From NCBI GenBank assembly GCA_001695595.3, contig MBPM02000050.1:186001-250000 (forward strand): a stretch of 64,000 nt of DNA, read 5' to 3'. The stretch's first letter is position 1, and each line of letters opens with the position of its first letter. A model generated the notes under the pieces. That model saw nothing but the letters and a program-made list of their open reading frames with translations, had not been told where the DNA came from and searched no databases. This DNA is from Plasmopara viticola. Taxonomy: Eukaryota > Oomycota > Peronosporomycetes > Peronosporales > Peronosporaceae. Below are positions 31,168-40,958 of the stretch, piece after piece. A program made the position numbers and the translations under genes.

Positions 31168-32841
31168 TCAGCGACGAAAGGCATTAGCACCTACAAAAGG
31201 TGGCGCCCCCGGTTCTTGACTCTCGAGTACTAGTTTCCGGTATCGATCTTGAGCAGCAGCTCCGAGTACACCCCCAAACTTGACTTGACCAAGCCCCGTG
31301 CCAATAGCAAGTGCAACAAGCACCTCGGCGTCTCCGAATTGTCCAGCAGCAGCTTCTAAGATCACAACAAGACCAAGGTTGTGGGCAGTCGAAATGGCTT
31401 GCAAGAGTTGAGAGACTGTCGGAAACTGATGAGGCACCAAGAGGACCGTATTACAAGCGTGTGCTTCACTCACCGCGGTCAATTCGTGCCGTTCCACGAC
31501 TGCTCGACCCACAATTTGAACGCGACAATTGCCATCCCCTCCCAATCCATCGACGTTTTTCACCCCATCATCCGCTTCATCATGAACAACACCTTCTACA
31601 GCAACAACATTATCGTTCTCCGTACTGTGTAGAGTGGCAAAGCTCTTGATATCGCCAGCGTCGAACGGATCTACGATCGTCGTGAGCTCTAGCTCTTTAA
31701 TGCTGTCGTGTAGAATGTCCACCAATTCTCCGCTACTCTTTAAAGCAGGATTGGACCCTGGGACCCACCAGTCCGTATTGTACGTAAACGATCGCGGTGA
31801 TTCGCTGCTGTCTGGACTTTCGGCTCTCACAGGCGCAGCGTACTCGGACGCGGCAAAATCAACGCCAAAGTCAATACGCAACGGTGAGAGCACGTGTTCC
31901 GTTGAGTCTTTCAATCGCACTTGAATGTCGTCCCGAGCCGCACGAAGCACGGGAAACAAGTCTTTCAAACTCTGAAACTGAGGCGTCAACCCACCGAACG
32001 CCCCACAGTTGGTAAAGCCAACGCCAAGAGTGTCAAGTCGAGCTTTAAACGCACTCTGGAACTCGACAGCAATCTCCAACGCGTCTGCAAAGCTCGTCGC
32101 ACTTGTTGGCATCAGCATCACTTCCTGTATTCGCAGATGAGTAGACGCGTACCTGCCACCGTTTACAATACTAAAAAGCGGCATGGGGATACGTTGATTC
32201 GCAGGCAAAAGGCCTTGTAGCTTCGACACGTAGTCTCGAAGTGGCAACTCCAAGTACTTTGCCCCAGCTTGACAAAGGGCTAGTGAAGTCGCTAGACATA
32301 CATTACGACCGAGTCTTGTCTCGAGGTCCTGCAATATAATGTCAAGTGGCTTCTGGTCCGTCGGGTCTTGATTCACTAATTTCTCTGTCAACAATGTCTG
32401 TGCGCTAGCTGCAATCTTCACAAATCCTTTTCCATTGTAGCGCCGTCGACTGATGGACACGTCAGCCCCAAGCTCGTCCACGTTTCGACTCTGCTTCGCA
32501 TAGTCGTGATCCGTAATGCCTCCTGCTTCGGCTGCGCAGCAGCCTTCAAAGACTCCTTTACCCGTGTGCAGCCGCACGAACACTGTTGGTTCCCCTAAAG
32601 CGTCCATCACTTGCTCCACTTGCACGAACAAGATGCCACGCTTAGCCGTTGCCCGTTCGTACAGCAACGACGAAAGCATCAAGCACGGATCTTCCGGTCG
32701 CGTCATCATCATTCGATTCATGACATCATTTAAAGTCGCTTCAAGCGCGTGTTTAGCGACATAGGCCTCGACCAAGTCTCGTTCTTGCTCTTCTCCATCG
32801 TCGTTGCTTTGATCACCGTGTCTTTCCTGTTTCTGATCCAT
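31168..32841 (-). CDS. Enolase-like protein with Dpy-30/RII-type docking motif, probably catalytically inactive
   Basis: 557 aa, single exon; ATG 32839-32841 (MDQKQERHGD) chosen. The N-terminus has a Dpy-30/RIIalpha-like helix pair: YVAKHALEATLNDVMNRMM, then RPEDPCLMLSSLL, typical of axonemal docking modules. The enolase fold follows (FSIVNGGRYA, LRIQEVML, VDFAASEYA, DPFDAGD, GQVKFGG). Compared with yeast enolase, the catalytic His159 of GGSHAG is Tyr, the GDEGG motif with Glu211 reads GAFGG, Glu295 of EDPF is Val, Lys345 is Val, and His373 is replaced by Glu. The Lys396-equivalent and one metal Asp remain. There is an acidic insertion before the C-terminal part. This resembles ENO4-type flagellar enolases. 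I infer a structural role in the flagellum rather than glycolysis. Confidence 0.82.
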   Translation of the reverse strand: MDQKQERHGDQSNDDGEEQERDLVEAYVAKHALEATLNDVMNRMMMTRPEDPCLMLSSLLYERATAKRGILFVQVEQVMDALGEPTVFVRLHTGKGVFEGCCAAEAGGITDHDYAKQSRNVDELGADVSISRRRYNGKGFVKIAASAQTLLTEKLVNQDPTDQKPLDIILQDLETRLGRNVCLATSLALCQAGAKYLELPLRDYVSKLQGLLPANQRIPMPLFSIVNGGRYASTHLRIQEVMLMPTSATSFADALEIAVEFQSAFKARLDTLGVGFTNCGAFGGLTPQFQSLKDLFPVLRAARDDIQVRLKDSTEHVLSPLRIDFGVDFAASEYAAPVRAESPDSSESPRSFTYNTDWWVPGSNPALKSSGELVDILHDSIKELELTTIVDPFDAGDIKSFATLHSTENDNVVAVEGVVHDEADDGVKNVDGLGGDGNCRVQIVGRAVVERHELTAVSEAHACNTVLLVPHQFPTVSQLLQAISTAHNLGLVVILEAAAGQFGDAEVLVALAIGTGLGQVKFGGVLGAAAQDRYRKLVLESQEPGAPPFVGANAFRR

Positions 32842-33161
32842 CGTTGATCTCAACTAGTGCGACCTTTAAAGATCCAAGATACCTTTCGTTGCATAAGATG
32901 TAGCCATCCCATCCTCGCTTCAAGCCTTTTCTTTCCATCAACCCCCTACCTCAAACACTAGAGCTCAGTTAGAGAATGGTCTTCGTGATTGATAGACTTG
33001 GTAAGCTACGTTGTTTTTTTAATTATAGCGATCCTTAGGCTATCAATACGAGTCGTGACCCATTCTAGAAACGCTCTCTTTTCTATTATACGATAGGATT
33101 GACGTGGGAGCTTTTGTGCTGCAAGGACTCTGTACGTGCGTGGGACCATCAATCAAGCCAC
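32842..33161. other. Intergenic, 320 bp, divergent
   Basis: Shared upstream region of the enolase-like gene (minus) and the CDKL kinase (plus). A short frame, MVFVIDRLG, at 32976 is followed by a GTAAGC donor-like site. It may be a leader exon or uORF of the kinase; not called as a gene. Confidence 0.4.
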
Positions 33162-35046
33162 ATGGACAAGTATGAATGTCTTGGCACGATTGGCGAAGGG
33201 TGAGTTCTTGGGCAATGTCGATTGCAAGTACTAATCCTCGCTTGCTTTGCTCGGGTCTAGAACGTATGGCGTGGTGCTGAAATGTCGGCACAAAGTGACG
33301 GGTCAGATCGTCGCCATCAAAAAGTTTAAAGAGTCGGACGACGACGAACAGGTCAAGAAGACGGCGTTGCGCGAGATTCGAATCCTCAAGCAGCTGAAAC
33401 ACGAGAACATCGTGAGTCTCTTGGAAGTTTTTCGAATGAAAGACAAGCTCTACTTGGTCTTTGAGTTTGTGGAAAAGACAATCCTGGAAGAGATTGAGCG
33501 CCATCCGGACGGATTGGACCCGAAGACACTGAAGCAACTCATGTGGCAACTTGTCCGCGCCATCACGTTCTGTCACCAACACAATATCATTCACCGAGAC
33601 ATTAAACCCGAAAACTTGCTGGTCTCTCGGAACGGTGTGCTCAAGCTCTGTGATTTTGGCTTTGCACGGCCCCTCGCAGGAGCTGGAGCAAAGTATACCG
33701 AGTACGTCTCGACACGATGGTATCGCGCCCCCGAGTTGCTGGTAGGAGACGTCTCGTATGGCAAAGCCGTCGACGTTTGGTCCATTGGGTGTATGTTTGC
33801 CGAGATTGCAACGGGCTTACCACTCTTTCCTGGTGACTCGGATATCGATCAACTCTATCACATTATGCGCTGTCTTGGAGGCATCACAACACGGCACCAC
33901 GAACTCTTTCGAAAGAATGAACTGTACACGGGCGTGAACCTTCCGCAAGTCCATGAAGTTGAGCCTCTTGAGCTGCGGTTTCCAACCATGGACAAAGTCG
34001 CACTTGATTTTATGCTACAAACGATTGTGGACGAACCGCTTGACCGCTGGACGTGTGCTGAATTACTCAAGCATCCATTCTTTGGTCACGCCCATGAAGC
34101 GTTTGAGCGGGAGCTACACGAAGCAATCGCACGCGACGTCAGCGACACGGCAGCAGTGAGGAAGAAGCGAGCACGTCAACCGTCTCGTGGAAAACTCGCG
34201 ACTGGCTTGACTCCGGTGTTTCTTGTGCCTTCATTCCCTTTTAGTGATGTGGTGAGTAAGGTAGCAAACGCTGAGACTGGCCACACGCTGGAGCCATGTT
34301 CCAAGTCGAACAAAGAGAAGAACAAGTCGACGGTTGAAAGCAACGGTCACGCCGTGTCACGAAAGACTCCAGGCCTTGAAACGGATGCGTACCATTTACC
34401 CACTCTTCACAGTATAGGAACCAGCTCGTCCAGCTTGAGCCTCATTGCAAATAGCACAGCTCTAGCAGTCAATGGCATGCCGTTTGGTGACACTGGTACT
34501 TCTACGGGTCAGATCAGTCCTCTTTTGCATCAAAACAAGAAGCTCACGGTCCCGCCTCGACATTTAGAGGCCACGACCTCCGGACTGTCCGTGCCAATGG
34601 AACATCGGACGTTTATTGGCGTACACGACAAAGGCCGAGGCTCCATAACTTCTCATGGTGGCCGATTAACAGGAGACAGAGGCATTGCAGTGCATCCGTA
34701 CACTAATCCATTGTCGTGTATGAAAAGTCTCTATGGAGTTGAGCAACCTTTGCAACGAGAAAATGGCAAGAAGAGTGGCGTCCACGCTGCCGTCTCTAGT
34801 CAACTTAGCTCTAAGGACATGCACGCTGCGAAGAAAACGGCAAAGGACGTGCAGTATGCGTATGGACACGATACAGGATGGAGTGGCATGAAGAATGGAG
34901 CGGCTTTCAATACTGGGAGTAATTTGATGTCGAGGGCAACACCTCCACAACTAAGGCTATACGCACCCTTAAGAACGTCGTATCATTCACTACGGGCCCC
35001 AACAATACTGCCAAACCACTGTGCCCTTGTCCAGCGAAAGAAATGA
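33162..35046 (+). CDS. CDKL-family serine/threonine kinase
   Basis: 607 aa. Exon 1 is 33162-33199, encoding MDKYECLGTIGEG with the Gly loop split by a 61-bp intron; exon 2 is 33261-35046. The kinase domain spans residues 1-285. The Gly loop is GEGTYG, catalytic Lys is in VAIKKFKESDDDEQVKKTAL, the catalytic loop is IIHRDIKPENLL, and DFG is in LCDFGFAR. The activation segment has the CDKL TEY signature (KYTEYVSTRWYRAPELL). The NKIAxRE-type helix and TEY motif separate CDKL kinases from CDKs and MAPKs. The C-terminal 320 residues are Ser/Lys-rich and unstructured. CDKL kinases regulate cilium length in animals and algae. The 3' end is uncertain: another frame remains open from 35021 to 35269, so a late intron is possible. 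Confidence 0.9.
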
Positions 35047-36738
35047 CGCTGAAATCGACTATGTTTATGCTTCAGTTGAGCTCGAACCCTGGGGCAACAG
35101 CGGTTCAAGTACAATTATGGTGGATTATACAGCGAAAGAGCTTGGAGACCTGTCAATTCCAATGAGGTCTCAAGCGAACGCCTTACGCTTCAACGCCCGT
35201 GGCGTCGTCTTTGGACTCGTTGACTGCAAGTACAGGATACACGTCGTTGACTTCATCACAAGCATGTAAAGCTCGGAGCAGCTTCAGAAGTCATTTTCTG
35301 ATTGATTCTCGCCTCGTTTGCTGAAGTGCTTTAGGCTGTGCACGTGGCTACAGAAGCAAAAGCAAGCACGTCTCACTCGTCAGAGCGTTGTACTACACAG
35401 CGATATTATCACGCAAGACAGTGATCTCTTTCGTCTTATCATCTTCTGCAAAGTCGCTCTACAATTAGCTCACATAGCAAGTCGTCGTACATTTCGCGAC
35501 AAGCTTCACAACGTCATTTGAAGACAGGAGTGTTTTAGCAACCCACATTCAAAGCCTGAGCCAATGCTTGTCGAAGGTGTTGCATGCCCTTTTTCAAGAA
35601 GATCGAGGTCATTGTAAAAATTGTGCTTCGATCAAGCCGTCGATCGTGTGAAGCTGTTGAGCCACACCTCCCGCGCGAGTCTTCAAAGCATGACAAATAC
35701 TTCCCCCCCTCGATCGCTTCAAATGGTATTGATTGGCACTGCGTCATCAGCCAGCACTACTTGAAAAGTCATGTGGTCCAGCCGCATAGTACGGACTTGC
35801 CAATGTATTGGTGTTGAGTGAACACAAGTGTGATTCAGATCCGGCGTCACGTCTGCTAAACCGTTTAGTCGGCTTGAATTTCTTAAGAAAGTCAATTGAA
35901 ATTACTGCCATTGAAAGGTGTTGTGCCATAGATTTTTTGAAAGTGATTTCGTGAAAGGGTGATGCTGAAATATTCGAAAGGTGGCATTTCAGCGTCTGTT
36001 TCGTTGAAAGTGAGAAATATGGTCTCACGTCCCGTGAGGGAAGTAGGGGAGTCGAATAATGTCGCGATGGCGGAGAGAAACAGCAAATTTGAGAAGAAAG
36101 CTTTTTGTTTCATAAACGCGGGTCATTGACTGATGTCGCGTGCTTTGTGGGCAGTATTAGCGAACCCTTGCTCGATACGAAGGTCATGATTGAAAGACTC
36201 GTTGTAGGCATTGTCTCGTGGTATGATTTACGCTTCGGTTAAGATGACTTTTGCACCTCAAGTCATGACTATTCAATACTTAAGACTTAAAAACTTATTG
36301 GGTCTAAGATTCTTCGGCTTACTTTTGCAAAATATTTTTTCGTTTAGCTATCATAACTTTTCGATACAACTGTACCGTCCTCAATATTATGTTGTTCACT
36401 AGTGAGCATTTGCACTTTAGTAAGTAAATAATGCGCCACAGCAATGCGGACAATTCGTATAAGCTTAAAGGTCGGAAAAATGTAATTGTAATTCACTTCG
36501 CAACGACATCCCAAAAGAATGTCTACCGCTTGCCGCAACAAGCGATAGAACGGCCTTTATGACTGATGATATGGTACATACACCAGAGTCGAAGCCATTT
36601 TACCGCCTCGACAAAATAATGTCATGAACTAATGACTTTTTCAAGATTATATTAATTATTGCGCCATTACACCATAAGTTCAACCATAAAATAATTCCTT
36701 ATTGCCCACAAACAATAATTCTGCAAACAGTAACTACG
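35047..36738. other. Intergenic, 1.7 kb, one weak secreted-protein candidate
   Basis: Apart from the short minus-strand frame described separately (35892-36113), only overlapping short frames without domains are seen. The last 300 bp before the PRCC gene are strongly AT-rich and probably hold its promoter. Confidence 0.45.
35892..36113 (-). CDS. Candidate small secreted protein, 73 aa
   Basis: The N-terminus looks like a signal peptide: MKQK, then a hydrophobic core (AFFSNLLFLSAIATLF), then a polar end around DSPTS. The remaining 45 residues have no RxLR, EER or LFLAK motif and only no or few cysteines. A neighbouring frame stays open for a further stretch past the stop, so this may be the 5' part of a decayed gene. 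Oomycete genomes contain many short secreted effectors and many chance signal-like frames; both are possible. Confidence 0.25.
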   Translation of the reverse strand: MKQKAFFSNLLFLSAIATLFDSPTSLTGRETIFLTFNETDAEMPPFEYFSITLSRNHFQKIYGTTPFNGSNFN

Positions 36739-37740
36739 ATGTCACTGTTAGTACCCGACTACGCTAGCTCCTCAGAGGACGAAGTGTATCCCAGCTTGCC
36801 TCTGCCCACTCCACCCTCTGCTACTGCTCTACATGCAACGCCCTCCAACAATACTCAAAGCATATCAAGGTCTACCGCTTCAGACGCGACGAAACCAAAA
36901 CTAAAGAAGACCAAAAAGCGGAAAAAGACGAAAATGCCATTATATCTGCCACCGAAAATTCGGCAACTGCTGGAAACAGGAACCGTCGATGGATCTTTTT
37001 CCGACGACAGCGACATTGGCACTGATAACGGACTTTTGGCCAAGCACAAACACGTCAAGAAAGCGTCCAGCAAGCGCCCAAGACCTATAGCAGGCGACAA
37101 GAGCTCCGTCCTATCCTTTTTGCCACCTCCCAAGCATGAACTACCAGCGTCTGATGCAGCGAGAAGTAATGAGGCTGCAATTGTCAACAAAATAAAGCAA
37201 CTAACGACACAAGAGGCTACAGCAGTCGAAGTCGATCAGCAGCCAATAAATGAGGTAGCAGCCGCGACCAACCCCGCGAGTTGGCAGCAGGATTACCACC
37301 AACCGCAACAATGTCCGGCAAGCAATGCTCCAGACTTTAACAACTATTACATGGCTCAAGGAGAGGAGGACGCAACTCAAAGCAGCTCGAAATGTAGACG
37401 AATGCGGGAGCGCGCGATTGAAAGAGCTTTGCAACAGGGCCACTTTGAAACGGTGGCAGACCAGATCACGGATGTGCGTGGTCCGGCGCCTCATGCTTGG
37501 CAACCGCCGGAAAACGTGGCGGGTGGCACGAGTAGCCAGGACGTGAAAGTCAAGGCCAGCTTCTGGAACGCCCAAGCCGGCATGAAAGTGTCGTCCATGA
37601 AGCCTACTCGGATGCAACGACAGAAACATCAACTAAACCAACTGGCGTTCGACGCCAAGGCACGCGACTTTGAATTGCTTGAAAAGCGTGGCGCAGCTCT
37701 CAAGACAAAGAGCGAAACGTACGCAAAGTACGGATGGTAA
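36739..37740 (+). CDS. PRCC: PRCC homologue, spliceosome-associated nuclear protein
   Basis: 333 aa, single exon. The N-terminus MSLLVPDYASSSEDE matches the PRCC-type acidic Ser start. A proline-rich segment, a very basic stretch (KLKKTKKRKKTK) and disordered middle follow. The conserved C-terminal domain has RMQRQKHQLNQLAFDAKARD and ends KSETYAKYGW, like the human QAKYGF end. PRCC associates with splicing factors and is the partner in renal-carcinoma translocations. The stop is 45 bp from the NMD3 stop (convergent). Confidence 0.85.
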   Translation: MSLLVPDYASSSEDEVYPSLPLPTPPSATALHATPSNNTQSISRSTASDATKPKLKKTKKRKKTKMPLYLPPKIRQLLETGTVDGSFSDDSDIGTDNGLLAKHKHVKKASSKRPRPIAGDKSSVLSFLPPPKHELPASDAARSNEAAIVNKIKQLTTQEATAVEVDQQPINEVAAATNPASWQQDYHQPQQCPASNAPDFNNYYMAQGEEDATQSSSKCRRMRERAIERALQQGHFETVADQITDVRGPAPHAWQPPENVAGGTSSQDVKVKASFWNAQAGMKVSSMKPTRMQRQKHQLNQLAFDAKARDFELLEKRGAALKTKSETYAKYGW

Positions 37741-37785
37741 GACGAAGTGTGAGAAATGCTAGCAAATTTTTTATCCTGGTTTCCC

Positions 37786-39258
37786 TCACGGCGTACAAAG
37801 CTGGGCTATGGGCTCTGCCATATCATCTTCATTTCCTTTGATAAGGTCCTTTTTTGTCTGTTCTTGTTCTCCGTCCTCGTCCATACTTTCGTAGCCTTCC
37901 TGCTCCTCTAAAAAGTCTTCCGTAAACACTTTCATCTCGTGCTCCATCCGAGCGGCTTCAGCTTTACTCACCTTGCCGCTTCGACTCGCACCTAATGTCT
38001 TGAGCTTGTGGCCAGCCTTTTGGTGCTTGTTTTCACGCGGGTACACTTTTCGCACCAGCACAAGATCCGGTAATTCCTCCTTCAGTGGATACGTCTGGCT
38101 TGTCCCAAAGACCGCGGATGAAAGATCGTACCCCTTCACCGTATCTCCGGCAGCCAGCACACCGCCAAGATGTGTCCGCACGTGAAAAGTCGTGTCATTT
38201 ACGCCAAAGTCGCTGTCACGAGCCACTTCCACGTCAGCCACGACAACCTTCGCCTTGCTTTCTTTCAAGCTCCCACCATGGCGCAAATCTCGCGAGTCAA
38301 TCGCTTCCACGTTCAAGACAATAAAGTCAACCATATCGACACTGGTTGCAAGCGGCATAAACGGCGATTTCCAGTACCGGTCGGTCGGAAGTTCCGCCTT
38401 CTGTCCAGAAAGTGGGGCCACCAAATGTACCATGGATGTAGTACGAGCACAAAGCGTCACGTTCGCTATATTCCCGCAACTCTGAGCAACCTTTTTCGGT
38501 AAAAGAAGTAAATCGTCCTTGCAAATTGGACTCAGCTCGACACAATAGGTCAGCTGTACGTTTGCCGTCGAATTGCGCACATTCTCCGAAATCAGTTTAC
38601 TCGATGACTTGGAGCGCATGGGGACATGAGCAGTCAAAAAGTGAAGAAAGCGCTCAGCGGTGGCCTTGGAGCCAAAATAAAAATCCATGCCTTCTTTCAC
38701 CGTCGTGATACTGATCGCGTCTTGATGGGCGTTCTGTTTGAGAATTGCTTGTTCCAGACGTAAGAACGTACGCTTATGCTCGGCTTTTTGACGGATCTGG
38801 ACAAGTGCTTTCCACGTCGTATTGTGGTATTGCTTTGTACAGTCTGGACACTTGATGCTATGGATCACAAACGTTACGACACACGTATTCTGAACCACAG
38901 CGTGGTGAGCGACTTCGCGCTGTAAAGTCAGTCGGACCTTCACGCGCTTTGAATGCTGTTCGGTCCAGATAAATCCTGCGTCAATCAGCTTAACTTTGCT
39001 GAGACCCACAATGCTTTTCAAACACAGCGCCATGAGCTCCTTCGACTCCCAATCACAGTCCAACCATGCGCCTGAAATGCTACTAAACTGCTGCGTCTTG
39101 CCGCGCGACTGGAAGCGTAGACAGCCACGGCATTGCACCAATTCACACGACGTGGTGATGCCCTCGGCCACGTCAACCTCGGATGCAATGCAAGTCGTGC
39201 ACATGTTCATGGCATTGGCCTCGATTTGGGTGCCGCACATACAACACGCGATCGCCAT
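37786..39258 (-). CDS. NMD3: 60S ribosomal subunit export adaptor NMD3
   Basis: 490 aa, single exon. NMD3 binds nascent 60S subunits and recruits exportin 1. The N-terminus contains the paired zinc-binding cysteines (CCMCGTQ, MCTTCIASEVD, VQCRGCLRF and IKCPDCTKQYH), followed by the family block GMDFYFGSKATAERFLHFL. The DLVLVRKVYPR region follows. The acidic C-terminus (EEQEGYESMDEDGEQEQTKK) is where the export signal lies in the family. Length matches yeast and human NMD3 (about 500 aa). Confidence 0.93.
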   Translation of the reverse strand: MAIACCMCGTQIEANAMNMCTTCIASEVDVAEGITTSCELVQCRGCLRFQSRGKTQQFSSISGAWLDCDWESKELMALCLKSIVGLSKVKLIDAGFIWTEQHSKRVKVRLTLQREVAHHAVVQNTCVVTFVIHSIKCPDCTKQYHNTTWKALVQIRQKAEHKRTFLRLEQAILKQNAHQDAISITTVKEGMDFYFGSKATAERFLHFLTAHVPMRSKSSSKLISENVRNSTANVQLTYCVELSPICKDDLLLLPKKVAQSCGNIANVTLCARTTSMVHLVAPLSGQKAELPTDRYWKSPFMPLATSVDMVDFIVLNVEAIDSRDLRHGGSLKESKAKVVVADVEVARDSDFGVNDTTFHVRTHLGGVLAAGDTVKGYDLSSAVFGTSQTYPLKEELPDLVLVRKVYPRENKHQKAGHKLKTLGASRSGKVSKAEAARMEHEMKVFTEDFLEEQEGYESMDEDGEQEQTKKDLIKGNEDDMAEPIAQLCTP

Positions 39259-39564
39259 TAGTACTTGCTTTGGATTTCAAATTGACGGTTTAAGTTAGTA
39301 TACAGCTCAGAGTATTGCTGTTATTTATACCCGTCTACCATCATTCCACAACAATAATAGTAGCACTTTTACTATATGAACTATCGTAGATTGCTCAAGA
39401 ATGAGCTGGGGCAACGCGGCAGTTATTAGTCCGGAACAATCAACCCTCCTGCGCGCAGCATGGGTGCTGTGGCTTTTGCTAGTGTGTTCAGGTCTTTAAT
39501 ACGAGGCACCTGCGACTTAATATTAGACCAAATTAATAGCCGACGTTCAAAGATAAAACCTTTT

Positions 39565-39584
39565 TGTGGGATAAGTATCCCACA
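39565..39584. repeat. Inverted repeat TGTGGGAT-4nt-ATCCCACA
   Basis: Perfect 8-bp stem with a 4-nt loop in AT-rich DNA, 306 bp past the NMD3 start. TG...CA ends of this kind occur at LTR borders, so a solo-LTR trace is possible; no partner copy was found. Confidence 0.5.
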
Positions 39585-40835
39585 GTTATTATATACCATG
39601 GTTAAGCCTACCAATATGTTGAGTAGTAGACAAAGTGTCAATTCCTCGTAGCTTAGTATTCTCTTCTTCTTGACGTTTATGACATTCTACTTGTCGATCA
39701 GCCGTCATCGTTGCGACTTGTGCAGCTATTTTAAAGCCTATATATTAATGTGAATACTCATTTTGATGTCCACATCAAGTTTCTTGCCATCGACACCTAG
39801 CGCCTCGTCGAGGTCTCATACAGACAGAATTCTCACACACGAGCCAAGACAAAAGTATTTGAGTACTACAGATCCTACCATTCGATGTCGACTCGGTCAC
39901 TCACAAGGTACACTTGGGCAGAGCGCGTCAGTCGCGCATTGTTCATTGAGAGCAAGGTGAACGCTAATATCGTCATGTGGGGCTACGTCGCAAGTCACAA
40001 GCCAGACTCGACCTGATGGCGTCGCAAGATTACTCTATCATTCAAATTTGCTCACTTTCTCTATCGAGGAAAGGAGGATTTCCTATCGTTGCTTCGACGC
40101 CGCTCGCGACTGGCGTGTGGTGGGCACAATAAATAAGGTAATTAGCCGTACCTCGATTGTGTTTGCTGAGACACAAATCGATCGACGCGGCTTCAACTTT
40201 TTAAAGGTCTTTTTCGCTTGATTTCGAGTTTCGAGCGTGTAATCGCATTGTGGCGCGAGCAAGTCGCTCGGCTAGTATTGATTGAAGCAGAAATTTGATG
40301 ACTTAGAGTAGATTCTGGCCCATATGTTTGGCCGGCTTCCTGTGGATGCTCCTGTGGCACCAACGCTTTCATAACAATCTAGACAGCGTCATAATAAGGT
40401 TCGGGGAAATTCCGTTATAACATTGGGCACGTTTGCTTTTTATTTGGCATGTCAAGCGTATGCGCTAAGCATCTTTGGCTATGACCATAAATGGTTCAAT
40501 GAAGCGCGGGCGCAGTTTGGATTTACTTCTAGCAGCTAGAGCGAATGTTTAGCATTTGTATGTTACCAATAGACGCCGGGCCAATATATCACAGCAACAA
40601 TTACGGTGACTCACCGGAAAAAGCTCGACAAGCAACAAAAATATCGCGGCATTTGTAAGCCCATCAAAAAATGGCTCCATACTTGCACGGCTGTGAAGTC
40701 TCTTTCCAAGGCTTGCCAGTGTTTCGGACATGGTCTGCTGCAAATTACGTGGTCAAAGAAGTAGCGATGTTCTCGACCGTGTCTTTCTTAACACAGATTC
40801 CCAGGGTCAATCATCTTAGGTCAAGACGGGCTCGT

Positions 40836-40958
40836 TTTGATAAATTGACTTCAGGTACTTGGCACCTATCGGTACATGTCCACACAGATCATCCGCAGAA
40901 CGATGGTCAAACTGAGCGCCTATTTCGCGTCATTAAAAACGTGCTGCGTAGTAAGTCC
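40836..40958 (+). mobile_element. Ty3/gypsy integrase fragment, degenerate
   Basis: The translated segment ...GTWHLSVHVHTDHPQNDGQTERL and FRVIKNVLRS corresponds to the end of the gypsy integrase core, where intact elements read near STAYHPQTDGQTERTN. The catalytic Glu of the DDE triad is the Glu in GQTER. Upstream and downstream, the DDE aspartates and the C-terminal domain are not readable in any frame. It is a relic with no coding capacity left. Confidence 0.7.

Noticed and set aside
32976..33090. Short frame MVFVIDRLG followed by GTAAGC, suggesting a first exon
   Set aside because: All in-phase continuations stop within about 25 codons and match nothing; more likely a leader or uORF of the CDKL gene.
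35021..35269. Open frame overlapping the CDKL stop, continuing past it
   Set aside because: No donor/acceptor pair joins it in phase to the kinase; noted as a possible late exon but not annotated.
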